A stretch of 64,000 nt of DNA from Ampullaceana balthica (lineage: Eukaryota; Mollusca; Gastropoda; Lymnaeidae), in the NCBI GenBank assembly GCA_944989445.1, contig CALYLW010000014.1, positions 1,606,978 to 1,670,977 of the forward strand. The letters run 5' to 3'. A program made the position numbers and the translations under genes. Below are positions 23,701 to 35,674 of this stretch, piece after piece; position 1 is the first letter of the stretch; every line of letters begins with the position of its first letter. The notes under the pieces are model-generated. The model was not told where the DNA came from and did no database searches. It worked only from the letters and a program-made list of their open reading frames with translations.

Positions 23701-25159
23701 ATAATGAAATACCCCCCTAATGAGCATACACACACATACACATCGAAATAAATACATCTTATTTCAACTATTATTTTTAAAATGTGTATTCATTTAATAA
23801 TATTAACAATCACACAATACTCAAATTTTTACCTTATACTTAAGTCTTCAGAAAGTTATTCACTAGATTGACAGTTAAGATAGCTTATACTCACCGGCAA
23901 TAATTTGTGCATATAGTCTGTAGTATTTAATTTAAAATGTATCAGTTTAAACGATACTTAGTGATAATGTTGTTAGTTTTAATTGCTCATACTTGCAAAT
24001 GACTGGAAGAAGAAATAAGTGGAGCTCCTCGTTGAAAAAAGATATGAGAAGGGGGATAGAGAGTCAAAGATGGTAGAGTATTGCTTTCTAGAGCAATATA
24101 TTATGCGTTGAATGAAAAGTTTATAATTATAATCCCGAATCCCTTTTAAAAAAAAATAGTTTTAAAATTTGAGTATTGACATTGCATTGGCTAGCAATTC
24201 CAGAGTGGTGGCAGTGTTAAAAGCACTAGCAACCGAACTGATCGAACAGTTGTGTGGATTACTTACAAATCAACACCAAAGAGCTTAATTTCAAACTTAG
24301 TCAAATGAAGCCCACATTAATTAATCGTTATTTCCCATCAATAAATATTTTTTGTTCAGCCGCGGTATACGCATGCTAATGACAATGGTTTAGTTAGATA
24401 CATCGCCGCGGTTTACGTAGTGCAGGCCTTATTATTATGGCCTTGAACTTGAACTTTTATAAATTTGTCACGTAACTCAAAAGAACCGAAAGAAGATGGT
24501 TTTATTATATATTTAGTGTAAGATTCATAAATTTCACTATAACATTTAAAACTTTAAATTTCATTGCCTACAAATCTCCATTATCAAGACAGAATGGTGT
24601 GATTAATAATTAATGGTTGGTAATGTCATTGTCATTAATCATGTGTAATAATTATTTTATTTAATATTTATATTTTAATTTGTAATTATAAAAAAATATA
24701 ATTAAATTATATATTAAATATTAATATTATATAATTTTTTAATTTTTGTATCACCACTATAACTGATAACTTGTCTTAATTTAATTTTAATAGGGCCTAC
24801 TTATTGTCTTAAAATAAAACTCGGGCTGCGGAAATGAATGATCAATTTCTCGAAGAATCGTTAAAAAAATGTAAACGGAAACGTTTATTTTATTTAGTTT
24901 AGTATTTAGAAATCCATCACTTAGACTTAGACTTAGAATTTAGAAATTATTGGAAGTCAAAACGTAAAAAAAAATAGCGTTTGATAAATAATAAATTTCC
25001 TGACGATTACACAAACATTTTGGTTTTAAATTTTAAACTATTGACTGATGGGAATGTTCAAAAATGTTGATAAAGTTTGCCTACCATGGTTTTAACACTT
25101 CGCCTACTTATCAAACCAAATGCAAAGCGTATTAAGCTAATGGCAGTTCAGTAATGGAG

Positions 25160-25475
25160 TCTAACTCGGAGACAGAAAATGACGACAGCTCTTCCGATTA
25201 ATTACTGTGTTACACAATGGAGATTGAATCCATTAACCCTCTACAATGGTGGAAACTTAATGAATACCGATATCCAATAATGCCATTCCTTGCCAAGACC
25301 GTTTTGTGCATACTAGTTACCTCAATTCCATGTGAATGATTGTTCAGCTCGGCTGGTTATATTGTCAATTAGACCCGCTCATCACTTGAACCAAATAATG
25401 TCAAGACACTTGTCTTTTTGCATAGTTGGTTAAAAGATGACATAGAAAGGAGACATTCCAGTGTTATTTAGATTT
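25160..25475 (+). pseudogene. hAT transposase C-terminal dimerisation domain relic
   Basis: In one frame: NPLQWWKLNEYRYPIMPFLA, KTVLCILVTSIPCE, stop, LFSSAGYIVN, stop, TRSSLEPNNVKTLVFLHSWL. The order W-W, LA, IP/SxxCE, FSxAG, LxPxNV, LxFLxxW is the hAT dimerisation signature. Both stops replace expected basic residues by single changes. An acidic stretch (SNSETENDDSSSD) precedes it. No catalytic domain recognised upstream. Confidence 0.82.
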
Positions 25476-25709
25476 TCTACAAGAACGTTTTAAGTGTTAC
25501 CTATGAGATGACATCATAAATTAAAATTTTTAGCTTTAATCAAAATTAACGATTTTTTTAATAGTTAATTTTTCAAAAGTTAACAATTAAATTTAAATTA
25601 ATCATTAATAGCCCTAAATAAAACATCTTAATAGATATGTATCTAACTTAAAACAAGTAATAATTTATAACTATTAGTAATAGTAAACTAATTATTAGTT
25701 AGAGTATTA

Positions 25710-25780
25710 GGGGCCTTCCATAAAGTATGTCACGCTATTTTTGACTATATTTAATATTAACCCCCTCCCCCCTGTCTAGA
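25710..25780. repeat. Truncated copy of the PIF/Harbinger-like MITE
   Basis: GGGGCCTTCCATAAAGTATG after TTA, then CACGCTATTTTTGAC and a C-rich run. The similarity stops near CCCCCTGTCTAGACC; the right half is absent. Confidence 0.7.
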
Positions 25781-26040
25781 CCTGCCAGCCGAATATTTTT
25801 AAAATTTCGGCTGGATGACATAATTTTGTGGTGGATATCCGGATTGGCACCCGCACCCCCCTAGTGTCGCCCCTGGATCAGTGATAGTAATATATAATAA
25901 TGAGTCTATTCGTCTAGTAATTTAACAATTATTCCTTACGAGCAACAAAGCCCGTCCAAGGACGTTCCGCCACCATTTGGTGGCATGTTGTAACTCCCCT
26001 CCAATAGCCGTCTCGACCGGCATACATGTGCATCAGGTCA

Positions 26041-26275
26041 AAAATACTATTCATTATAGTTAAAATAAATAACTCGTAAAAACAGAGCTTTTGACTATAA
26101 ATCCCAACGCACATAACTCAAAATAAAGTCTTGGAAGAAATACTGCACCAAAAATAACTCGTTTTGAACGTCCGCGTAAACATGTTCAATATGATTGGCT
26201 GTAGGAGTCATATGTGTTTGAGGGACCAATCGATGACCACACAGAACATAGCCTTTTATTATATAGGATTAGCAG
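26041..26275. repeat. Diverged copy of the GGATTTAA-ended element
   Basis: AACTCGTAAAAACAGAGCTT then TTGACTATAAATCCC at the left, CATGTTCAATATGATTGGC inside, and TATTATATAGGATTAGC at the right. Shorter than the 500-bp copies. Confidence 0.55.
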
Positions 26276-26708
26276 TGACTGCAAAAGTTGGGGGGAGGGT
26301 CAGCCCACACCAGGTGACACCATTCAAGGAGTGACCCTGGCACCAACTGAAAAAGTTGCATAATTACACAAGACACACTGATTTGTCTCTCGGAAATTTC
26401 ACAAGCAGATTAAGTTCAACATTGATGATTGATGTGAAGAAATAAGGTTAATTATCAGAAGGTCAGGAAATAAAGTTTTTAACCATGACCATGTCCAGGA
26501 TGTTGATGTTACACAGTACAAAGTGTTTTGACAGCTTGGTAACTTTTTAATGTCATGAAGTTAGGTTTTTATTATTTCTGAAAACCACTACTTTCAGTTG
26601 ACTCCAAATACAATTTAGAAGGATGATTTTAAGTAACAAATTGTAATAAACAAAACATAAGACATGAATTTTGACATGGTACAAATAAATCTTTTACTTT
26701 TATATATG

Positions 26709-27650
26709 TACTAGACGCCCCGCGGCATAGAATACGCCGCAGACTTGCTCATGGAGAGTACAAAGAAAGTGGAGAAATAACGGACACAAACTACAGCACG
26801 AAGAAATCAAAACAACGCGAGTGAACGTCGGTTGGGGAGGGGTGGGAACTGCCAACTCATTGTTGGTTTCGAGACGTTTGCAGGCGAAATTCGGTACACC
26901 CCTAACTTCTATGAAGTCAGCTATAAAATGATAATTGGTTTAAAATCAGAGTTACATAATCGATAATCGGTTTAAAAAAACAACAACACGCAATTAACAA
27001 CCCTAAACATGACTAACCCTCGCTAGGGTCGGCGAATCAAAGTTTATGATTAAGGGATGGTAGTATTAAATGGGAGGCGGGTAACAACAACCTCAGTGTG
27101 CTTGTCTCCATGTTTACTCGCTATTTTTTACTTACTTTGTGCTGCTTTTTGTGTCTGTACTCTCACCATCCGTTCTTTGCACTGTCTATTATGAGCAAGT
27201 CTGCAGCGTATACTATGCCGCGGGTCTCTCCAGAGTTCCTTCTTTTCATTCACTCACAGTCGTTTGCCCAAACCCATCCCATTTGACAACTGTGTCTTTC
27301 AGGAAGTCTTCACCCGTAACTAAATCATTAGCGGCGTATGCTAAGCCGCGGGTTCAGCTAGTGTTGGCAATAAAGGGGTAAAAGAACGGGCACATACAGA
27401 CATTTTAAAAAATTAAAATAAAACAATGTTTTCGCTGGGGCTTGAACCCAGGACCATCGACGTATGAGGCGGATGTGATAACCAGTACACTACGAATCTC
27501 ACATTCACTGTGAAGGAACAATGCAAGTGAAGGCAAGTGCATTGTTAACAGTGTTTAGTGGACCCGAGCGAGGGTCATTCGTCATGCTCGGTTGCACATA
27601 CTTGAAGCTTACTTGCCTCGCAAGGTCCCATGAAGAGAATTATATATATA
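26709..27650. repeat. Composite dispersed repeat with inverted CCGCGGC motifs
   Basis: Starts ACTAGACGCCCCGCGGCATA with AATACGCCGC. The reverse of 27329-27363 reads ACTAGCTGAACCCGCGGCTT with AGCATACGCCGC, and 27199-27235 holds a third, inverted relative. Further right are the tRNA-Val-like stretch and a GA...TATATATAGAT end. Such ACTAGCTGxxCCGCGGC ends are common in invertebrate repeats; the class is not settled. ORFs at 27098-27381 are not supported as genes. Confidence 0.5.
27428..27500 (-). tRNA. tRNA-Val-like pseudogene or SINE head
   Basis: On the minus strand: TTCGTAGTGTACTGGTTATC (A-box region) and GGTCCTGGGTTCAAGCCC (T arm with B-box) match the layout of tRNA-Val. The acceptor stem pairs only at four inner positions, the anticodon stem has a mismatch, and the anticodon position reads CAT instead of a Val anticodon. 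No downstream SINE body was recognised. Called as a decayed tRNA or tRNA-derived repeat. Confidence 0.6.
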
Positions 27651-29599
27651 GATTATATGGTTAACTAAATTTCATAAACAAGGCCCAGATCCAAAATCTA
27701 ATGCAAATGCCCACCAGCTAGCTAAACAATAGCTCTACAAGATGATGCCAAAATGAGGAGAAAAAATGTTGGTCTTAGGTGTCTTAGACCTAGTCACGCT
27801 TCAGTAAAAAATTGTACTTTTTCTTCTACAGATAGTTAGCTGTTAATGTTACAAAATGCAACATTTTCACAGGATTTGATAAGTGTATAAACTCAGCACA
27901 CAATTTTATATCCACAATAAATCTGAAGAAAACGAATTTAGACATAAATTAGGAACAATACAGACAATAGGAATTAGGTCATACTCGGAGAGCATTACAC
28001 TGATGGAGAAGGAGAAAAAAAAGTGGAGTGATATTCATATTATCATAAGTTGCTGGCTACCATGTTATTTCAACCCAAAAAAATTTTTGCATTTTGTTAC
28101 ACAACAAAAACAAAAAGGAAAATTTCATGAGATGATTTAGTTGTTATCTATATATGACATAGCGCTAAATGAGCAGCTAATGAGAATAAATAGGAGTACA
28201 TGTGCTGTAAAAGCATATGTGTACTGACTTTTATCAGAAACCCAAAATACATTTATAAATGTACTGGTGAATAATTTGAAAGAGATCATTCAAGGTCATG
28301 GTACTTTGATGTATAATATTATTTTATAAAGTAATTATGCTGGAAAAAAAATTATAGTCTCATTAAATTTTAATTTATCCTATGTATGTATTAAATCTAT
28401 TTTTTTATAATCTGAAGAGCTTAGGCTTAGCTTTAAGCTTTTAAGCTTAGACCAATGATTAACTAAATTGAAATAAAATCATGACAGACCTACTCATAAA
28501 GAGTTTTTGTTGGTAACAGCTTGTGGCTATGTGGCTGAACGAATCCAGCGATGCTGCCGTGGAAAATCTGCAGACCAGGAAAATGTGAGGCCTATTAGTC
28601 AACGAGCATGTGTTATGGGCGGAAAAGGAAGACAACCAGTTAAACAGGGTTGGTAATCCTTTTTAAAAAAAAATAATAAGGCACAAAATGTTAATTTTGA
28701 AGCAGAACCCAATGTGACATTAGCAACACCTTAGTTTATACTTACTCTTTTTCAACAACCTATAACTTAAAATGATTGTTGTAGAGAAACAATTTGAAAC
28801 AAACATTATCTCTGATCAGGAACTTTTCCATACCACTGTGACAATAAAAACAATGCCACTGTAGCAACAGATGATGAGATGATATACAGAAATAGATATG
28901 ATGAAAGTAAACCTTCCAACTAGCAAGTATGTTTGAGGTGTATTTTAATTAAATTAATTACATTTAAATTTATTCATTTTAACAGCAGTTTGTAGAAAAT
29001 TTATTAGATGCTTTTTAAAAAAAAATTAAAAATAATGTTTTTACTACACATCTCACAAGCATTAACTGTTTAACTTGAAACTTTGCATTTAAATTTAAGT
29101 TCACATTATTAAATTTATCACATTTAGCTGAAATTTGATACCCAGTTTTTCAAGGTATATTTTATTTTATTTATTATTTTTATACTTTAAAAGAATTCTT
29201 ACACTAAAAACTTATTTAAACGGGGTGGGACTTCAATCAGCCTAGCTAGGTAGAATAAAATGGTTATTGAAATGGGTTTGAGTGAGATGCTTCTGTAGAA
29301 GATGTCATTGAATGTATCAGCAAAAAGGCCTCCAGCAACAAACAAACAAAAATAAATGAAAATAAAAGTGAGCACTGAAAATTGTAAAGACGGGTGGGGC
29401 TGGGTAGGGAGGTTAGACATAATATTTCTGATGTGTGGTTAGAGTAGCATTCCGGTAATGTGCAATTTTCAATTAATCCCCAGTCATGTTAATATATTTT
29501 CTTTTTTTTTAACTTTCAGATTTGTTCCTCAATAGGGCTATTCAGTTTTTACTAAATTTCAAAACATTATTATGTTTAAAAAAAAAGATTTTTTTGAAA
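27651..29599. other. No gene recognised
   Basis: A+T-rich sequence; ORFs 27883-28140 and 29199-29420 lack known motifs and splice context and are not called. Confidence 0.55.
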
Positions 29600-29987
29600 A
29601 ATAGATGTCACAACTTAAAAAACAACCAAATCCTAAAAAAATACCCCTAAAAATAATAAACTCACCCACTTTCCAAACACACCAACGTAAACATTTAACC
29701 AATCCTACCCCAATTAAATCTACACCAACCCAACACCTTTACTACCCATATCAAATACCACACTACCACATAAAAAAACATAAATCACACAAATTAAATC
29801 CCACATCCTCCACACCTAAAAACTTCCCCCAATCACACCCCAACACATCAATCAAAACAACCATAAAACTCAAAACAAAAAAAAAAAAAAAAAAAACCTA
29901 AACATAAAAAAATAAAAAAAACAAAACCAAAAAACAAACAACCACAACACCAAAAAACACACCACCCCCCCCCCCCCCCCCCCCCCC

Positions 29988-30019
<32 letters not shown>

Positions 30020-30020
30020 A

Positions 30021-30050
<30 letters not shown>
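29600..30050. repeat. Nearly G-free A/C/T block ending in a poly-C tract
   Basis: From 29600 to about 29960 the plus strand is A and C rich with very few G residues, including a poly-A run (about 29878-29897). It then enters a poly-C tract of about 85 nt interrupted only by two A (29963-30049). The change back to ordinary composition is abrupt at TCGGGAGAATTTTG. ORFs here (poly-Gly, poly-Lys/Pro) are compositional. Either genuine low-complexity DNA or a read/consensus artefact. Confidence 0.8.
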
Positions 30051-30051
<1 letters not shown>

Positions 30052-33016
30052 GGGAGAATTTTGTAAACCAAAACATTTACATGTGCTTTGTAAAACTATC
30101 ATATTCCCTCTTTGCACAAAAAGCTTTTATGCTACTCTGTTGATGATAATTCTTTTTACAAAATAATGAAATCAGGGAGGTGCCATAAGCTCTTGATCAT
30201 AATGTAATTTTTAATAGCTTCTTTTTCAGTCTTTTAACTAATATATTAAGAAAATATTGCTTTCATAAGTTTATGCAAAAATCTGACTAATAAGTTTCAT
30301 TTTCAAAAAAGCAATATTAGTTATGCAGTCATTTGATGTTACCTGGTGTATTTTCTTGTTAATATTTTAGGAGTTCCTAAAAAGTCATTTATGTGCAGTA
30401 TCTTCTAAACTATTGCTCTAATAGTATTATACTTCAAAATGGGTTCATTTATTTTTCAAATAAATAGATATTACATCCAAAAACATTTTAGAAATTTAAA
30501 AAAAATCATACTGTAACAGAAAAATTAAAATTAAATAAAATTTTAATATTTGTTGTACTATAATCAAGTGATATTTTTTATATCAGTAAATATATATATA
30601 TATTAATATTAAAAAATTGAAGCCATAAGATTTTTTAAAAAAGATTGTGAGTAGCCTCAGACTTATTGGATGTTAATTACTAAACAAAAAATAACAAATT
30701 TTAAACTGTATTTTACAATCTATAACATAAATCTACGCTAATGTTTTTTTTCTTAAACTTAAATATATTTTTCTTATCTCAAATATTTATAAAAAAATAG
30801 TTAAAAAGAATTCTAAAGTTAATATTATTAAAGTTATGACCTACAAGACATAGTATTCTTCAAAAAGATTAAATAAATTAATTGTTTTTTTATGAGAGAT
30901 CTTCAGCTAAGTTTTTTAAAATAAATTTTGTGGGAAAAATGCTAAATTGTTTTCTGTTTTGAAATATTTAAAAAATGTTAATGGTGAAAATAAATAATGT
31001 ATTTATTTAATTTGAAATTGTGTTGAAATTACTGACTTTAGTAGAGTGAATAACATTCATGAAAAATGTGTTTGGGGTCATCTATATACTCTTTTCTTCT
31101 GAAGAAAACATGAAATAATTTTATACACGTAAGATAAGATAACACTTAACTTTGATCTTGTTTTTTTTCTATTTTGATATTAATATTCCATCTTGAAGTA
31201 TATATTTAAAAAAAATTATATATTAGGTAGGTAATAGAGATCATTTGTAGGTATACAAAGGTGCAGCTCTCATATGAAATGAACATTCACAACAGGGGTT
31301 AGGGTGTGAAAATTGCACTTATTTAGGTATCCCAATACAGTAATTGATAAACATGTGAAACTGAAAGAATGAAGTATATATTTGGGAGAACAAGGAAGAA
31401 AACATATATAAAACAGACAAAAATAATTCTTAAAAAATAATAACAAAAATTCTTATTCTATATGTCTTTCTTTAATTGTAAATTTAAGATTATCAAGAAA
31501 TCCAGTTAACATAAACGGTAATAAAGGCACTCTCAGGATTCATTGCACAGATAATACTGTAGATATGATACTATAGAAACTAGGTGGGCCATGCACATAT
31601 ATCTTTTGATCACTGGCAAATGTTAAGTGCATATAAGTTTGCTAAAGAGCTTTATATTAATTCAACAGATGGGCAACAATATATATATATAAGTCATAAG
31701 TAGATACCTTCAATCTAAACTTAACTTAAAAAATTACACCTCTAAAAAGGTTTCCATCCTTACAGTTTTTTTAACAGGATTTTACATATTTGCCTAATTT
31801 TTAAAAAAAAATTAATTTGGGAAAGGGTGGGTGTGGCACAAAGTAATTTTTTAAATGACTGATAATATAATATAGAATAGCTGCACATTCAATGTTTTCA
31901 AAAAAATCCTCAGCTCATTAACAAAATTTATGCCATAACTTTTGCTGCTGTCAGCAGAGTGAGAATATCTTTAAATTAAAATGAATAGAATTAACTACAG
32001 CTAGGTCAGATGTGATACTATTTTAGTTAATGTGCAGTGATTATTTTACCAATGTTACACGTTTAATAAATTCCAGGTGTTTGATAAATACATAGAGGTG
32101 CTGGATATTTAAATAAAACAACATCTTACTCACACAAGCTAGCACACTATTCATACACACACAAATTAATCCCCAATTTTTTGACAGCTTGTCTAAATAA
32201 TGTTCATTGGTCAATTTTTAAAGAATAGTTAACAATAACCCTGTCTTAATTGAATAATAATACCCTTGAGTCTTACCGGTCCTCGTAAATGCTATGCTAT
32301 CACAGTGCCTAGAATAACAAAGTAGCAAAGTTTGGCACGGCCAGAAAATACGACTGTTGGTGACATTTTGACATTAGCCTCTTTGTTACAGTGTTCAGTC
32401 CCATTACTGATTTGGAAAGTCTTATTTCATTATTAGCATATTTAGTTCTGTTTTAAAGACTTATATACATTTTTTCAAAGCTGTATTGAAAAATGACCTC
32501 TATCAACCAGAGACACATACAATAAGTAGACATAAGGTTTAAAAAAACAATCATACCTTTTTACAAAATATGTATATCATAGAATGGAAAATACTATGCT
32601 TATGGAAATAGTAGAAGAAACAAAAGAGATTTAAAATGTTAAATATAATAAAGAAAGGAAACAGTGATATGGTAAACAAAAAATAGGCAATAATTTGATC
32701 AATAAGCCGAATGTAAACAAAATGAGAATGGTCAACACAATAAGTGTAAATGCAGACAAAAGTTCAACAAAAGGAAATAAAAATATTGACGAAAGTTCAA
32801 TTTTATCAGATTTGTAGTATAAGGTAAAGAATCACAGATATCATAATTGTCCTAAACCCAGGACATATAACTTTTAGGATGGAGTGGTATAATTAATTTT
32901 TTTTAAATTCCCCTTGATTTTCATAAGATATGATACTATTTTTAAAAAAAAATGTATATAAATTAAACCTTGCAAAAAAACAGATAGCATTCTATTTTAT
33001 ACAATTTTTTAAAATA
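30051..33016. other. No gene recognised
   Basis: Very A+T-rich, with short AT runs (30590, 31680). No supported ORF, repeat boundary or RNA gene on either strand. Confidence 0.6.
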
Positions 33017-34357
33017 CAGTCGAAACCGCTTATGTCGACGGCGTTGGGGTATGAAAAATGGCGTCGACATAACCGATGATCGAGATAAAACGAAATCCAA
33101 TATGGCGGCAAAATATTAACATGTGCTTGAAATTTCTTTATGTACATGATTAATTAGTTAGCGTTAATTAGTGATGGGATGATTTATCGGAATCGTATCG
33201 GAACCCTAATATTTCTTCACTCTTTCCTAAGTCTAAGGTTGTAATGACCGTTCGTTTTTAAGGACCGTTTAAAATTTAAATATAACCATGGTTCCCACTC
33301 AAGAAAACGGGAAAAAGTCGGGAATTCTTAAAAATAAATTCTCGGCCTTGAAAGTCGGGAAAAGTTATGACTAATCGGGAATTTATATATATATATATAT
33401 ATATAAATATATATACACATGCATATATATTTATGCCGAAGTAAAGGACTTTGATTACGTTTCTGTCATGTTTGATTCCATTTATTTAATGAAAAATAAG
33501 TTACCAGTTTATAATTGTCTGCGCATGCGCTAAAAGGTTAAAGTTTACGCTTCGCCGTGTCACAGTCGCGTTTTCCGTCGTATCAGCGAATTTAAAATAC
33601 AAATAAACAAATCAATATGGTTATTTTAAGTTTAATGCTTTTGATGTATATATATTTATGCCGTAGTAAAGGACTTTGATTACGTCTCTGTCATGTTTCG
33701 ATTCCATTTATTTAATGAAAAATAAGTTACCAGTTTATAATTGTCTGCGCATGCGCTAAAAGGTCAAAGTTTACGCTTCGCCGTGTCGCAGTCGTGTTTG
33801 CCATCGTATCCGCGAATTTAAAATACAAATAAACAAATCAATATGGTTATTTTAAGTTTAATGCTTTTGACGTGCAGGATATCTGTTAATTAACTATCAG
33901 AACGTTCTCGAATTTCCTCAGTCAATCAAACTTTGTAATATAAATAAAACTATTGTGGCCTTGACCGTTGATCACAGCACGCTGTGGGCTGTGTGTACTG
34001 TGTTATCAGTTTCATCGTCACGCGCGTGTTAGTGTCACAGTCACTTATCTTACTGGTAACAAAGCAACAACAACAAACTTTTAAAAGAATAATAATTTAT
34101 TAATTTTTTTATTTAATTATATAAAAACCACCGTCGATTCTCGATACAAACCTTTATTTTCAACCGACGAAAATCGAGTTAAGTTGCAAATTTGGCCCTC
34201 TTTTGTGCTCGAGATACTAGGTTTCGGCGACATAAAAGAATCGACATTACCGATGAGAAAATGCTAAGACAAAGAGAGAATTTGGCGGTTCCAAAAAAAA
34301 ACGTCGACATAATAGGGTGGTCGATATAACCGAGCTCGAGATAAGTGGGTTCGACTG
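33017..34357. mobile_element. pogo/Tigger-like non-autonomous element, copy B
   Basis: Starts CAGTCGAAACCGCTTATG and ends, reversed, CAGTCGAACCCACTTATC, with TA on both outer sides (33015-33016 and 34358-34359). Homologous to 17137-18556 along most of its length. Carries a tandem duplication of about 225 bp (33432-33650 repeated at 33655-33875) that copy A has once. The small ORF at its right end is terminal-repeat sequence, not a gene. Confidence 0.85.
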
Positions 34358-35574
34358 TACTTAATTTCAATATTAAAATAAATTGTCACAACCTATTTAA
34401 ATATGAAAACATATACTTCCATTCTTATTAGGTTAAAATTAATGTTTTTATCACAATCAATTTATTCTTTACAATAGTTTGTTGTCAATACATGATTGGC
34501 AATTTTAAAATGCGATTCTCAGCATATTAAGAGATAATTAGGTGAAATATTTAAAGTAAGTATTTAGCTCCTAACAAAAGTACAGCCTTTTATTAAATAC
34601 AGGTCATATCTATAAAACATTATTTTAAATGTGTTTAAGCATATTGACTAATATTTTATTGTTTTTAAAAGTAATGGCTAAGAAATTCATTTCTGATTCA
34701 AAATAAAAGCTCTTGGAAAATATTTAAACAGAAAAACAATAAATAAACATAATATTTAATAAATACTGATACAAATAATATGAAACACATTTATTCTTTA
34801 TGAAAATAAATATTCCCATTAGCATTATGGTTTTCCTAATTAAGGTTCCCCACACAAGTTTATTATTCAAAAAATTCTTTAACAAAAGTCAGTGTTTTAA
34901 AAGCACATGAATAAATTCGGAATTTAAATGAAATATCTGCTTAAAACTAATCCGTTAAGTTGCATTGTAAAAAGATCGCACTTTAGTCTTTTTTACACAA
35001 AAGTTTTTGGGAAAAAGCAATCAACATTAAATGTTTTCCTAAATATGGATAATATTTTTAAAACAAAAGTGAGAAAATCATTTAATCTTAAATTAGGAAT
35101 TCAACTTTAAATAAAAATTTCAAAAACCTAAGTGGACATAACATGGGCTGATAATTTTTTACTGATATGATATTACTTTAATGTCCTAAACCATCACATT
35201 CAAATCCTCTCATTCTCTAATGGTGTCTATGAATTAGTTAATCCTAAGTTTTTATTAATTCTCATCCCTAATTATCAAACATATTTTTATGGAGCCCTGA
35301 TTACGTGGCTGGTTAAATTACATATTCTTAAATATAAATATTTTAAAACTTGTCATATTTAAACAAAATATTTTTCTCACAATTATTTAAAGAAAATAAA
35401 TGAAATGTGTTGTAATTTACCCAATTTGTCAAGGGAAAAAACAAAATATTTTATAAATATAGTTTGAGAACAGAAGTTCATATTTGTAAAGAAGAACTCT
35501 AAATATCAAGATGGATTATATTAAAATTAAGATAAAATAGTCTTGAACATAGTTGTCCTATTTATCCATTACAA
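34358..35574. other. 3' flank of the M13 gene
   Basis: A+T-rich; probable 3' UTR in the upper part, with an AATAAA match on the minus strand at 35256-35251. ORF 34928-35110 has no recognisable domain. Confidence 0.55.
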
Positions 35575-35674
35575 TCACCACACAGAACACTTTCTCAGTG
35601 GGTTCATTCGACTCTCTGAGGGACAATTGAATGCTTTACCAAAATCTCTTGAGTTTTGGAGGGTCCCAAGTACT
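35575..35674 (-). CDS. M13 peptidase terminal exon
   Basis: Acceptor caattctcag at 35676-35675. The exon encodes [18 protein letters not shown] and ends KCSVW then TGA at 35577-35575. A C-terminal C-x-x-W ending is an M13 hallmark, so the 3' end is firm. A possible polyadenylation signal (AATAAA on the minus strand) lies at 35256-35251, about 320 bases downstream; this is only a motif match. Confidence 0.92.

Noticed and set aside
29848..30117. Poly-glycine ORFs on the minus strand
   Set aside because: They are the translation of the poly-C tract and the G-free block; composition alone keeps the frame open.
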